This document shows positions 24,945-35,936 of a DNA stretch of 64,000 bases, one piece after another (within the stretch, counting starts at the first letter, position 1; every line of letters starts with the position of its first letter). Source of the DNA: Callorhinus ursinus (taxonomy: Eukaryota; Chordata; Mammalia; Carnivora; Otariidae). The notes under the pieces are model-generated. The model did not search any database. It was not told the DNA's origin and was given only the letters and a program-made list of their open reading frames with translations. A program made the translations under genes and the position numbers. The DNA lies in assembly GCF_003265705.1 (NCBI RefSeq), contig NW_020312903.1, positions 24,596,107 to 24,660,106 of the forward strand. Reading direction: 5' to 3'.

Positions 24945-25012
24945 CCCAAACAGGATTTGAAATCAGGCCTTCTAAACTCCACAGTCTACACTCTCAACCA
25001 TCCACAGTGTAC
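24945..25012 (-). repeat. Possible MIR end
   Basis: 'caggatttgaaatcaggcct' with 'tctacactctcaaccatcc' resembles the reversed end of MIR (gatttgaacccaggc ... gctcttaaccac). It is short and uncertain. Confidence 0.35.
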
Positions 25013-25034
25013 AGCTGGTCTGTTGTACAGCTCC

Positions 25035-25178
25035 ATCCATCCCAAACTTAGGCAGATAGGAGAATCACTTGGAAGACTTATTAAAATGCGATGCAGCCCA
25101 CCACTGGAGATTCTAGAGGTCAGATAATTCGCATTTCTAAAAAGTTTCCAGGTCGTCTGATACTGCTGATCTTTAGTC
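25035..25178 (+). mobile_element. MER5-type hAT-Charlie DNA transposon fragment
   Basis: 'ggagaatcacttggaagact', 'tattaaaatgcgatgcagcc', 'aattcgcatttctaaaaag' and 'ccaggtcgtctgatactgct' follow the MER5A order. It is non-autonomous and carries no coding sequence. Confidence 0.7.
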
Positions 25179-25950
25179 TATCGCTTAAGGGGTTAAAATT
25201 GGCTTGCTGACTATCTTTAAAGCAAGAGAAACTTTATGAGCCTAGCACAGTAAATTACAATCTCACGGCACAACAGCAAGATGGAATAAACCCCTTTCAA
25301 TCCTATGATTAAATGAAACCCTCTCCCAAATCAAGTTGGTTTATAGCTCAAAGACAACCCAAACATGGTTTACATAATAATTTAAAGTGCATTTTTTTGC
25401 CTGTCAAAATGCAGAGAAAAGGCATGCATACTAGGAAGCATTTTCCTATGATCCTTCTACTGTGAAAATGAAGGTGATGAGACAGTAAGCATCCAAGCTT
25501 CCGGAATCTGTTGGGCTTAAGGGCTAAATTCTGTCTATCATCTGCTTACAGGTACAAACTCAAAAACTAGTATTTCAGCCAAGACTGACTTCAGCGCAGG
25601 AAACAAAATGGACATTTTATATTAGAGGCTTCTCACACACAAGTTCGTTTCTAAAAGAGGAAACTAATTTGGGGAAAACATGCAAATCTTAGCTCCAGAG
25701 ATAGAGTGGGGGAGGTGGCGTTGAACAAAGCCTAAGCATTACATTAGTCAGGTTCTGCCTATCCGCAGAAAGACAGCTGCTTGAATTTAAGCACCAATTA
25801 AAGATTTCACAGGCTTTAGTCACTTTCTTTTACAAGAACGTTTGACTTGCATACTTAGAAAGTAAAACAATCGAATATTCTGTTTAAGGGGGAAAAAAGC
25901 ATATACTGTGAGTCTTTTGCCATACGAAGTAAATATTGGGGGAAATAGTT
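25179..25950. other. Unassigned sequence
   Basis: No gene or repeat was recognised. Confidence 0.4.
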
Positions 25951-26157
25951 ATCTTTTTTTTAAAGATTTTATTTATCCATTTGAGAGGGAGAGAGAGCGA
26001 GAGCACACACACACAATTGCAGGGAGGAGGGGGACAGAGAGAGAAGGAGAAAGAGACTCTCCACTGACCAGGGAGCCTGATGAGGGGCTTGATCCCAGGA
26101 CCCTGAGAACATGACCTGAGCCAAAGACAGACACTTAACCGAACCACCCAGGTACCC
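25951..26157 (-). mobile_element. Can-SINE, reverse orientation
   Basis: 'taaagattttatttatccat', GA tract with an inserted ca run near 26004-26013, 'gatcccaggaccctgagaac' and 'aaccgaaccacccaggtacc' are present. Flanks gggaaatagtt (25940-25950) and gggaaataatt (26162-26172) look like a target duplication with one change. Confidence 0.95.
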
Positions 26158-27384
26158 CTGAGGGAAATAATTTTCTAATATGGTAGCAATATAGTCTGGC
26201 TATGAAACCTCTTTACCAAGTGTCTGCTGGGTAGGTGCTAAAATGACTAATTTGTCAGCCTTCCTGCAGGAAAATACTCTACTTGAAAATTTGAAGTTTC
26301 AAGTCTTAAAGATGTAATTTTCTGGTATGTTTTATCTTCGTTTAACTGCCATGTCTCGGTACATAGTGATTTTCTGAGAAGTTAAAAAAGTTTGCTCATA
26401 AATATTGCCATTTCTGCATTGAGAAAGAACTTTTGAACCCCCATTTCCCATATTTTCAGGAACAGTGAAAAACAATATTTTTTGATGTTTCTGCTCATTA
26501 AAAACAAACATAAAGGGGGTGTGGAGAAAGATGTATAAGCTTTAATTCATGCCAGTTCATGTTGTATTTCCAGTGTGTGTTATTAAAATGTTTTTTTGGC
26601 TAAAACTGAGGCTCTTGCTTTGGGAAACAAAATGTAGACATATACAAAATGCTCATCAATTATATTAATGTTGATCAATATAAATGCATACCTTACAAGA
26701 AGCCTATTAAAAAGTTAATGCCAATGGTTAAAGGAGCAAAATGCAGCTACATACGTAAAGACCCTCAGTCAAGAGTGTCTTTCCACTCGATTCCTTAGAC
26801 AATTCAGAATGTACTCAGATGATTCCTTTTATAACCCAGTGACAAGCCCATGAGATGCTGTAATTCTACTGTGTTAAATCAGTTTTAATTTGTCCCATGT
26901 TACTGAGCATGTGAGCACAATCAGGAGAGGAGAAAATGCCTATTTAGAAATTATTTGTGTTGACTACCATGTCTTAATTGTCTTTAAACTGCTCTGATAA
27001 AAGATTCATTTTGAAATAAATATAATGATATAAGTTTACATCTGGGAGTCCAGTAAATATTTGTTTTGAGGAGCCTGCAATATTCAGGACAGATTCTTTG
27101 GGGAGTCCATAGAGGAGCTTTATATCCAAGAGGGGAAAGATTTGGAGGTAGATTTTGAGGACCTCCTTGAGCCCATGTAGCTATTTTAAATCATGGCAAA
27201 AAAATAATAGCCACACTCATATACTCGGTAAGTTTCAAAAATTATTTATATGCATATTTCTTGCAAAGGCACTAGAGAAGAGAATTGTAAGAAGTATCTA
27301 GTGGAGTTAAACAAGGACATCTTAACTGGCAAGGAGGGAAGGTTTTCCTGAGGAGTTGACTTTTAACCTATGTTTTTCTAGGTT
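26158..27384. other. Repeat-poor, candidate conserved noncoding stretch
   Basis: No transposon is seen in about 1.2 kb. The part at 26850-27010 is rich in taatt and attaa type homeodomain sites ('ctgtaattctactgtg', 'ttttaatttgtcccatg', 'gtcttaattgtctttaaac') and the whole lacks repeats. Constraint is an inference only. Confidence 0.3.
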
Positions 27385-27950
27385 AATACAAATCAGCTAA
27401 GAGAGGGGCAGGTGGAAAGGATAAGGAAAACCATGATCCGGCCATGGGGAACATTGGGTGTGAAGACCATGAAGAAAGAAGGAGAGAGAACTTGAGAAAT
27501 GGAATAACAGTCACCGTGATGAAGTGGAGAAAGCAAGGGCAAAAGAAAGCCTGACATGAGGCTGGGGGGCCAGACCAAGAGGGCTTTGTTGCTGACATTA
27601 AGGAGCTCCCACTGTACTCTAAGAGTATTAGGGGATTACTGAGGGTTTTAAGCAAGGAGATGTAATGACAGTATTTACCTCTTTCAGAAAACCTCTCTCC
27701 ATGCTGTGTGGAGAATTGATTGTTGAGTAAGAGTGGAGGCAGAGGGACCCAGAAGGAGACTTCCTTAGTCCAGGAAGATGAGGGCACTGCGCACCAACTT
27801 AGTGGGAGTGGAGTTGGATAAAATGTTTATTTATAGAGGAAAATAGATGGAATTGAAGAAGAAGTTCTCAAAGATGAGTCCCACATTTCTGGCTTAAAAA
27901 ATGGTAAGATAGAGAAGCAATAACCTGGACCAAGAATGGAGTTTATGCAT
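27385..27950 (-). repeat. L2 fragment, coding-region derived
   Basis: Blocks such as 'ggctggggggccagaccaag', 'ttttaagcaaggagatgtaa', 'gctgtgtggagaattgattg', 'gagtaagagtggaggcagag' and 'ttagtccaggaagatga' follow the reversed L2. A 134-codon minus-strand frame lies in the L2 sense direction; it lacks recognisable reverse-transcriptase motifs and is a decayed remnant. Confidence 0.7.
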
Positions 27951-28022
27951 TTATTCAGAAAATATGTATTGAATACTTGCTACATGCCAAGCATTATTCT
28001 AGATGCTTGAATATAGAGCCAC
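27945..28022 (-). repeat. L2 3'-end fragment, second piece
   Basis: 'catttattcagaaaatatg', 'tgctacatgccaagcatta' and 'ttctagatgcttgaatata' are a reversed L2 terminus. It lies directly after a more internal L2 piece, so two separate L2 copies abut here. Confidence 0.65.
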
Positions 28023-28039
28023 TGTATCAGCATTGTAAT

Positions 28040-28480
28040 AATGTCTGATATTTGTTGAGTTTTTAATATGTCCTAAGCACTGTAATACATATATATTCAC
28101 TTCATCCTTAATTAGTGTTATATAATAAGAACTATTTTCTCCATTTGCAAATGAGAAAAGTGAGGCATAAAATGTTTAAGAAACACATAGTAGTAAATTC
28201 AGAACCAAAACTAGGCAGACTGGCTCTAGAGCTGATGATTTTATTTGCTTTTTTTTTTTAAGAGTTATCTATTTGAGAGAGACAGACAGAGATAGAGCAC
28301 GGGGGGAGGGGCAGAGGGAGAGGAGCAGACTCCCCACTGAGCGTGGGGCTCCATCCCAGAAACTGGAGATCACAAGCTAAGTGGAAACCAAGAGTCACCA
28401 GGCAGCTGAGCCCCCAAGGCACCCCACAGAGTTGATGATTTTAAACCCTGTGCTGTACTGCAGAACGGAATCTATCATTG
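28040..28480 (-). repeat. MIR split by a Can-SINE
   Basis: 'cctaagcactgtaatacata', 'tcatccttaattagtgttat', 'ctccatttgcaaatgag', 'aaaagtgaggcataaaatg' and 'aactaggcagactggctcta' are a reversed MIR. It is interrupted at 28244-28427 by a SINE, after which 'aaccctgtgctgtactgc' resumes the MIR end. Confidence 0.75.
28244..28427 (-). mobile_element. Can-SINE, reverse orientation, inside a MIR
   Basis: T-run, GA tract, 'agcagactccccactgagcg' and 'gctgagcccccaaggcaccc' are present. A 16-bp target duplication with one mismatch (agagctgatgatttta / agagttgatgatttta) lies at 28228-28243 and 28428-28443. Confidence 0.95.
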
Positions 28481-29059
28481 CACCAGTATGTACTAAGCCA
28501 TTGGATGCAGCAAACTACTTTTCTGTGCTCTCCAGGTCTAGGTCAAACAGGAAGGGTTAATAAATGTTACAGTTGACACACATATGGAGACACAATTGCC
28601 TAGTCTTCCAATTGCAGTGGTTTCATCATACAAACATGTGACTTTTGCAAAGTCAAATATATGTGATTGACACCAAAAGGGAGAGAAGAAAGGAAAAACA
28701 AATTCAACGGTGTGGACATTTTCTGCTGCCATTCCAATCACCGGAGGTTATCCCTGGGGTCAGTATAAAGTGGGAAAGGTGAATCTCCTGTAAATTCAGT
28801 TAGTCCCAGTCGCCGATTGCCTCCCCAAAACATGCACTTCTCCCAGAGGTGACTGGGATTCTTGTGTTAAGGCTCATGTTCCACCTCCCCAAATATAACT
28901 ACTTCATCAGGTACCCATATGGAGGAACTAAGACAGCTTGCATCATTCCATACTGAGATATCACATATTGCCAATGTGACACCTTCTCAAGGGACGTTGT
29001 GCTAGATTGTGTTATTGATCCCATTTGTGCTGAAGATTTTATTTTTATTCTCTGTTCTT
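28481..29059. other. Unassigned sequence
   Basis: No gene was recognised. The later part may belong to the LTR that follows. Confidence 0.4.
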
Positions 29060-29470
29060 CTCTGCAACTCCCAGTAATAGCATCATACACCCCTACTCAG
29101 TGCATGTGACTTGCAGTGTCTTTCCCATGCAAACAATATACTTCCCACTGTCATCATCTTCAGCCTCAGCCTTGTGACTTGCTTTGGACAGTGGGACATA
29201 AGCAGGGGTGAAATGTTTTATAACTGAACTTGAAGAGCCATCAAATGGTTTCCCCTTGGCTCTTTTATCCCCTACCACAAAAATAGTATATACCAGAAAA
29301 GGACTGTTCCTACAGTCTGGATCTCAGAATGAAGAAAACTCGTGGAATCAAGTTGCAAAAGTAAATCTAGCCAACATCTAACCTGAAAAAGAAACGAATC
29401 TTTGTGTTGAAACTTCTAAAATTTGGGGGCCGTTTATTACTGCAGGATGACATAGTCAAAATTGACACAA
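29060..29470 (+). mobile_element. MLT1-type LTR, 3' two thirds
   Basis: 'cttgtgacttgctttggaca', 'gtgggacataagcaggggtg', 'gttgaaacttctaaaatttg' and the end 'actgcaggatgacatagtca' follow MLT1-class LTRs. The 5' end may extend upstream to about 28.8 kb. Confidence 0.5.
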
Positions 29471-31215
29471 AAATCCAAAACAACTTTTGCCTAAATTTGA
29501 ATGTATGAGAATTTCACTTTAAATTCACCGTAAGATCCTATCCCACATTAAGATGCAACTCCAGGTACTTTTAGGGAGTTTGTATTACCCCTCTTAACTA
29601 CAGGGCTCAGATTTCATAACTGAGATCATTAATAGAAGACCTACAAGCAGGGCAGTTTCAACCCCAAAATGATAAACATTGTTTTTGGTCCCCCAACGAA
29701 AGTTGAAGATCTTCAGAGGGGCTGGCCCTAGACACCCATTTTGACTACCAGCTCCAATAACTCATGCTGAACTTTTCCCATTCTGGTCTTCTGCCTGTAG
29801 GATTAACAGCTTTAGAAATTGCATTGTAAAAGCTTTTCTGAGGGAAAAGGAATAGCAGTAATGACAAATATGCATTTCTTGTCCATTTGTTCTCCCTGAT
29901 CTTTGTTCAAGATGAATATCTCGTTTCTATGTTTACAGACAAATGGCTGGCTGGCTGCCATATTCCTTAGGCTGGAAACCCGATTTTTGCCTTTTTTCAG
30001 AGGTAATGAATGTTTTCTTTATAAAGTCTGTGCTAATTCACCATGTACAGGTCTTATATGAACTCCCGGGTTTTGCTGAATTTTAGTCTTAGTATCAACT
30101 AACTTCAATCCTTGTCGGTAACTCAATCTTTCTCAGTCTCTCTGTCTCTGTCTGTCTCTCTGTCTCTGTATGTCTCTGTCACTCTCTCATACACATACAC
30201 ACACACACACACACAAATCCACAGGCTATTGATCACTATTTCTGAATGTTTTCTTCTATATTTAATATCTGACAACGACAAAAAGTAGAAGTGCCATTAG
30301 CACAACATACCTGAGAGGCAAGTTCTACACAAACTCAGGATGAATAACCTGAGATGAGAAGAGGAAAGCAGAGAAGAGATCATAGAACTTTTTCCCTGAT
30401 GACATACAACTTAGTATAAGAAGATGGCAGTAAAATGACAATAAGGTGCCTTGATGGGGCTTGAGCACCAATTATCTCCCCAACCCTTGATTTTTTTCCC
30501 CATACACAGAGTCACATAAAGAAATGGTCATGTGGGTTTATCTAAGGAAGGAGGGAATGTGTCCCTAGTCATATTGATAGTTTGAAATTAAACAATAAGT
30601 TCTAAGGAAATAAGCCCATATGAAATTATCATTTTAACTTGAGCTGTGACAAACAGATTTCTGCTCACTGCCTTTGGAAAGAAAGTGGTTCTTTCCCTTA
30701 GCATTCTTCTCAGTCTTTGTATGCCAGTCTTGCTTATGAGCTATGTTTTTTCCTTAAAATTTAAACACCCTTTTCCTCCCACCCACTAGATAGAATGCCA
30801 AGTACTGTTCTCTAATAAGCTATTGATTTGGTGCCATCTGTTACCTACAAAGCATGATTTCAAGAAAAGCAATGGTGTGGCATCTCTTAGCTTAAATTGT
30901 TCTAGTCAACCTCATCTTCCAAAGTGCTAGACATAAACCTGTTTATTCCCTGTCTGCCACCCTGATTTGTTTATGACTTATTATTTATCATTTATATCTA
31001 AATGAATTTATAAAATACAATGGAAATTTGCATTTGAGTGGATAGGTTGAACAGAAGGCTTTTAAAACATTATTTCCCTCAGTCAGGGGGTTCTCTTGGG
31101 CGTTCCAGTCACCCACGTAAGCATTCTAATAAACATCATTTCCCATAAGTTTTCTCTACTTATTCCCACTAATTCTTATACTTTGCTAGTTCTTCTACTT
31201 CTCCCTCTTTGGAGT
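29471..31215. other. Unassigned, mostly non-repetitive
   Basis: A tc/ca microsatellite lies at 30131-30214. No gene was recognised. Confidence 0.4.
30131..30214. repeat. Compound TC/CA microsatellite
   Basis: Imperfect tctctgtc-type units pass into a pure ca run (about 30190-30213). Confidence 0.9.
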
Positions 31216-31242
31216 AAAAAAAAAAAAAAAAAAAAAAAAAAA
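31216..31242. repeat. Pure 27-bp A tract
   Basis: An uninterrupted A run follows 'ctctttggagt'. An 'aataaacatcat' block lies about 90 bp upstream, so it may be the tail of an unrecognised retrocopy. The body was not identified. Confidence 0.8.
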
Positions 31243-31279
31243 CCATCAATGAAGAAAATCTACTCCATTCTTCAGTTTT

Positions 31280-31501
31280 TTTTTAAGATTTTATTTATTT
31301 ATTTTATTTTTTAATGGTTTTTTATTTATTTATTTGAGAGAGAGAGAATGAGAGATAGAGAGCACAAGAGGGAAGAGGGTCCGAGGGAGAAGCAGACTCC
31401 CCGCTGAGCAGGGAGCCCGATGCGGGACTCGATCCCGGGACTCCAGGATCATGACCCGAGCCGAAGGCAGTCGCTTAACCAACTGAGCCACCCAGGTGCC
31501 C
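31280..31501 (-). mobile_element. Young-looking Can-SINE, reverse orientation
   Basis: The body is nearly undamaged and keeps many CpGs ('ccccgctgagcagggagccc', 'gatgcgggactcgatcccgg', 'gacccgagccgaaggc', 'agtcgcttaacc'). A perfect 17-bp target duplication, ctccattcttcagtttt, lies at 31263-31279 and 31502-31518. The tail is long and complex, with repeated 'tttatttattt' blocks, suggesting tail expansion. Confidence 0.97.
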
Positions 31502-31518
31502 CTCCATTCTTCAGTTTT

Positions 31519-31954
31519 AATGCCACCATTTATTAAAAATAGTGTGGTGTTAAAGGATATTCTTTAACTGCGGGTCAAAATAGAAGTTTGATAGGATGCC
31601 ATCGTAGAAATCATCATTACACTCATTTTAACCATGCAGCGATGAATGAACTAAGCATCTTGATTATTTCACATGATGCAGTTTCTAATTTCCTAAATCT
31701 TTGGCCTTTCCCTTCTTTGTTTACCTAACCATCTATTTACTTCATACACATTTTCTCTAATTATGTTCCCTTTGTTTTCAAGGAACAGATATATCTTAAG
31801 CCAAAACAAAAAGAAAAAGTGGAGTTTGTATTTATAATCATAAACATTGTAATTTATTGGACACTCAGAAATAGAAATCAAAGTACCTTTATATCTAACT
31901 GGGACCATGACAAGAAAGTCATGGGTTAAGATGACCATCTCTTTCTCTCAGGTC
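31519..31954. other. Unassigned sequence
   Basis: No gene was recognised. Confidence 0.4.
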
Positions 31955-32035
31955 ACAGTGTCTACAACACATATATATTGAATAACCTCTATGTGCCAGG
32001 CACTGTGTAAGCAGCAGAAATGAGAAATTGGACAT
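31955..32035 (-). repeat. L2 3'-end fragment
   Basis: 'acatatatattgaataacct', 'ctatgtgccaggcactgtg' and 'agcagcagaaatgag' are a reversed L2 terminus. Confidence 0.65.
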
Positions 32036-32145
32036 TAACCAATTATTTAAAATACTTTAAAAAATAGAAAAACTGTACAGAATAGAAATATTAGATGCAG
32101 AGCTCAGTTGAGCTTGAGAGTATAGGAAAGTCTTCTTAGAAATGA

Positions 32146-32281
32146 AATTGAGCACTGGATATTATAGGCAACTAATGAATCGTTGAACACTACACCAAAA
32201 ACTAATGATGGACTGTATGCTGGCTAACTGAACATGATAATAAAAAAAATAAAAAATAAATGAAATAATAAAATTTAAAAA
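32146..32281 (+). mobile_element. Carnivore L1 3' tail, strongly 5'-truncated
   Basis: 'gcactggatattataggcaa', 'atgaatcgttgaacactaca', 'ccaaaaactaatgatggact' and 'ggctaactgaacatgataat' with an A/T-rich tail are the end of a carnivore L1. The short flanks agaaatga at 32138-32145 and 32282-32289 may be its target duplication. Confidence 0.85.
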
Positions 32282-33069
32282 AGAAATGAGGTGGAAATCT
32301 TAAGAATAAACAGAAAGTAATCAGGCAAGTGATGCTATGAACTTTCAATTAGCACAATTGTGTGTTGTCTAAATTGATATGTCCACTTCATTCTTCTGCC
32401 TATGCAGTTTCTTTTGGTTATTTATAAGTTTTGCACAGACCCCAAATATAGATGACTTCAAATCTGGAAATCATACAAACATCAGACTGTTACAGGCAGA
32501 CTATGGTCTCTCTTGTTTGAGTGGACAATCTAATTAACTTAGCCTGATCTATAGAGGATTTGGCTAATATTAGGTGATGCCACTAGTCCAGTTAACGTCT
32601 GGAGGGGGTTAGGGCAGGGAGGGCCTTGGAGTAAATGGCTGTGGTTATAGTCAAGGGTATGCAAGAAGGAAAAGTAGACTGCGGCAGATGAACTGATTGA
32701 CATGTCTAGAATACAGATCTTTTCTTGTAAACACACACACAGATGCAGGGCCTCATGGGCAGTACTCTATGTTGTTTCTCACTGACGGTAAGCAGTTGTG
32801 CACACCCTAATCCAGCTCCCTCTAGGATTACTAGGTAGTGTGTTGGGGGCGGGGGGGGGGTTGAGGAATGGCTAAAGGCAAGAACAGACTGTGGCTATTA
32901 AAATAAATCCAACTTCCTTGGGAAAGGTATTCATGACCTTGGCTTGACCAGGTCATAGTCTCTACCCCTGCATAAAGTACTATTATGGTTTGAAAAGAAT
33001 TCTGTTGATTGCTACAGGATTGGGATATTCACAATAAAATTACCCTACCGGTAATAATCTAGTAGTAAA
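32282..33069. other. Unassigned sequence with a G tract
   Basis: A G-rich run lies at 32845-32860 (ggggg, c, ten g). No gene was recognised. Confidence 0.45.
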
Positions 33070-33801
33070 TTGTTGGGTTCTAGAGTCAGACAGACCTCAA
33101 TTTGAATCCAAATACTATAAAAGTTACCTAACATGGTTGTGCTGTAAGATTCTTCATCCCTAAAATGAAGATAACAATGCCTGTGTGCCAGTTAAGAGTT
33201 CTGTGGGATAGCATGTAATAGACTAACCAAAATTATGGTGGCTTAAATACAGATGGTTACATCTCTCTCATAAAAGAATTATAGTTATAAGCAGTTTATA
33301 ACTGGTAGAGTGGCTCCAGAAAGTTATCCAGAACCCGGGATCCTCTATCTCTGTGCTCCCTCATGCTCAGCATGAGCTTTCATCCTCAAGCTACTATGGT
33401 CCATGCTGGCCGGTGAAACATTAAGAATCATATCTGCATTCCAGAGACTTAAAAAGAGAAAGTGGGGGTAAAGGATGTGTTCAAAAAGAAGGATCTCCCA
33501 ATGGCCTGAAGTTCCACACAGCAAAATCTATGCACATGCTGTAGGTTGGTACTTAGTCACGTGGCTGCGTGAAGCTGCAAGGTGGGCTTCGAAATGCAGT
33601 CCTTTAGCTAGTGCTTTGTCACTTAGATAAAATTTGGGTACAAGGGAGAACAGGGAAATTAGACTGGTAGGCAAGCAGCCCTCTCTACCACCATGTTCCC
33701 CAAAGGATTGTGTGCAGACTAAATGAGTTAATACCCATTAAACTGTGAGGACAGTGCCTGATACATTGTCAGCACTCAGAACCTACCATTATTACTGCTA
33801 G
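33070..33801 (+). repeat. MIR split by an LTR
   Basis: The left part (33070-33185: 'ctagagtcagacagacctca', 'agttacctaacatgg', 'cctaaaatgaagataacaat') and the right part (33711-33801: 'gcagactaaatgagttaata', 'gaggacagtgcctgatacat', 'cagcactcagaacc') join into one plus-strand MIR. The roughly 520 bp between belong to another element. Confidence 0.75.
33186..33705 (-). mobile_element. MaLR/ERVL-type LTR, reverse orientation, inside a MIR
   Basis: 'ctctctcataaaagaattat', 'gagtggctccagaaagttat', 'tggtacttagtcacgtggct', 'gaagctgcaaggtgggcttc', 'gaaatgcagtcctttag' and 'aaaatttgggtacaagggag' follow a reversed mammalian LTR. It interrupts the MIR, so it is younger than that MIR. Confidence 0.55.
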
Positions 33802-34569
33802 CCAATTGCCAGGTATATAAAATTCTACTATTTAAAACTCATTAAAAAGGAAATTATCTATTATTCTGGAATATGTAAATTCCCTTAGTCTATTTGTACT
33901 GATTAAATTTTAAAGGAAATGATTTTAAAAAGTCATAGACAGAATATGGAGGAAAAACAGTTTAAGCCAACAGTTAAAAATTATGCTGAAAGAAAAATTA
34001 TGCTTTGGAGAGTTCATAAATCAACAAAAATTTATTAAATAAAAGATCCCAAAGCTAGGAAACTGCAGAAAACTACGTATATAGGGAAGGAAATGGTTTC
34101 CTTGACTTCTAGAATATTTCTCAATAAAGAACTCAGACGAGATGATAATAGAATGTGGGTTTTTCCTCAATACTTCACAGATTTTCACACAGTTCAGCAC
34201 AAGTGCTTGTGTGGGTGGAGAATGGAGGGGAAGCAGCATGTTCCTGTTCTTCCTCAGACGTCTTTAGGCTCTGCTCACTCTCTCCTCCCTCTATTTTCTC
34301 CATCCTTCCCCTTGCTCCCTTTTCTTCCAAGTCTCCAAGTTCTTTTCCCCCTCCCTTTGCATTCTCCTCTGGGCCTGTTCTGTTGTGCTACTTTGCAATG
34401 TTTTTGAGGTTTGATGCAAATCATCATCAATGTTTTTTATTCTTTTTTAGAGTATACATCATTGTGAATCACTGTTTCCAGGCAAGAGCTGGTGCCAAGT
34501 TCTCTTAATGCTAATTCTCTCGTTCAATGCTCTCAAAAGTAAAATGGAAATAAGCTGCTAGAAACACAG
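33802..34569. other. Unassigned, with a polypyrimidine stretch
   Basis: A CT-rich strand bias is marked at about 34270-34380 ('tctcctccctctattttctc' and following). No gene was recognised. Confidence 0.45.
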
Positions 34570-34785
34570 CAGAATGGGTTTCAGCATCACACAGACCTCA
34601 GTGTGGGCTACCATATGGGAAGTGAGTTACTTGTTCTCAGCCTCAGTTTCCCTTTCCCTCAAACTGATCTAATAACAGCATATGTTACAGAAGGACTTAT
34701 GTTATGGATTGAATATGGTAGTGTAACTTCATAGCACAGTAAGGAACATGGAACAAATAAATGTTAGCTCTGATAATAATGAGGA
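34570..34785 (+). repeat. MIR element
   Basis: 'gcatcacacagacctcagtg', 'gagttacttgttctcagcct', 'cagtttccctttccctcaaa', 'ctaataacagcatatgttac' and 'gaacaaataaatgttagctc' follow a MIR from near its core to its end. Confidence 0.75.
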
Positions 34786-35516
34786 TAATAATGAGAGATG
34801 ATATCAAAATTGTACAGCTAGGTCTCTGGTAACTACAAAATATTGTTATTAAATGATAATTATTTTATTAAATAAATAATAATTTTAATATGCTATTAGA
34901 TAGATCAATGAGAACTTTCCACATGGAGCCAAACAAATAAACAAAAGCACAAAAACAAATATGCCATGTTTGATTCATCTTTTGGGTGAATTTCATTCCC
35001 TGGTAGAATACCACAAATTGTCCAAAGTCTGTCTTTATGGCTACAGTCCAAGAGCTGAGACTGTTATGCACTTTCCATATGATGAAATATGATGCCTGCT
35101 CTCAGCCTTCCATCATTTCATCTAACTCAGAAATAGATCATCTCTCAGTTTAATTTTTTTTCTTATAACTTAAAATTAAGTTTCCTCATTGTTCATCAGT
35201 TTCTAGACAGAATAATCCAGGCTTTATCTGGTCATCTATATGGTATCAGTCCATATTGACAAACTTTTAGTCTAATTAGAGTGGATATGTTTATCCTTTG
35301 CCTGACCATCTGAAATAAATGCTCCCACTCATTCACTTTCTTCCAAAGCACATATGGTGTTTTTCTAATAACCCTTTTCCCAAGGCACTGACATATCTTG
35401 ATAGACTTTCCCTACCTCTGTCAAAAGCAAAGGTTCTTAAACTGTTTTGGCTGATGGAGGTTTCTGAAAATCTGATGAAAAAGATTGCTGTTTGGGGTCG
35501 GGGAAGTCACACATGT
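34786..35516. other. Unassigned sequence
   Basis: No gene or clear repeat was recognised. Confidence 0.4.
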
Positions 35517-35883
35517 TGTTATAGACTGTTATAGACTGTTATAGACTGTTCCCCCCCAGCACAAAATACATATGTCAAAATCTTTAACCCCAAAGTGATG
35601 GAATTAAGAGGTGGGGCCTCTGGGAGGTGATTAGGTCATGAGGGTAGAGCTCTCATGAATGGGATTAGTGCCCTGATAAAAGAGACCCCAGAGAGAGGTG
35701 TTACCCCTTCCATCATGTGAGGATAAAACAAGAAATCTATGTCCTGGAAAAGCGTCCTCACTCAACCATGCTGGCACCCTGATCTCAGACTTCCAGCCTC
35801 CAGAACTGTGAAAATTACATGTTTGTTGTTTATAAGCCACTCAGTATGGGATTTTGTCACAGCAGCCCGAACAGACTAAGACA
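35517..35883 (+). mobile_element. MLT1A/B-type MaLR solo LTR with triplicated 5' end
   Basis: The copy follows MLT1 closely: 'aaagtgatggaattaagagg', 'tggggcctctgggaggtgat', 'gattagtgccctgataaaag', 'aaccatgctggcaccctgat', 'cttccagcctccagaactgt' and the end 'acagactaagaca'. Its first bases, tgttatagac, occur three times in tandem at 35517-35526, 35527-35536 and 35537-35546. No internal region or second LTR is present. Confidence 0.85.
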
Positions 35884-35936
35884 TCACTTAATTGCCAAGT
35901 GGTGTTTCTACCTTCCTTTTGCATTTGTTTTCCCCC

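Noticed and set aside
27383..27787. 134-codon minus-strand frame
   Set aside because: It is in the L2 sense direction but lacks reverse-transcriptase motifs; a decayed L2 remnant and not a gene.
34093..34508. Overlapping plus-strand frames of 104 and 117 codons
   Set aside because: They arise from a CT-rich strand-biased stretch giving S, P, L and F; no domain.
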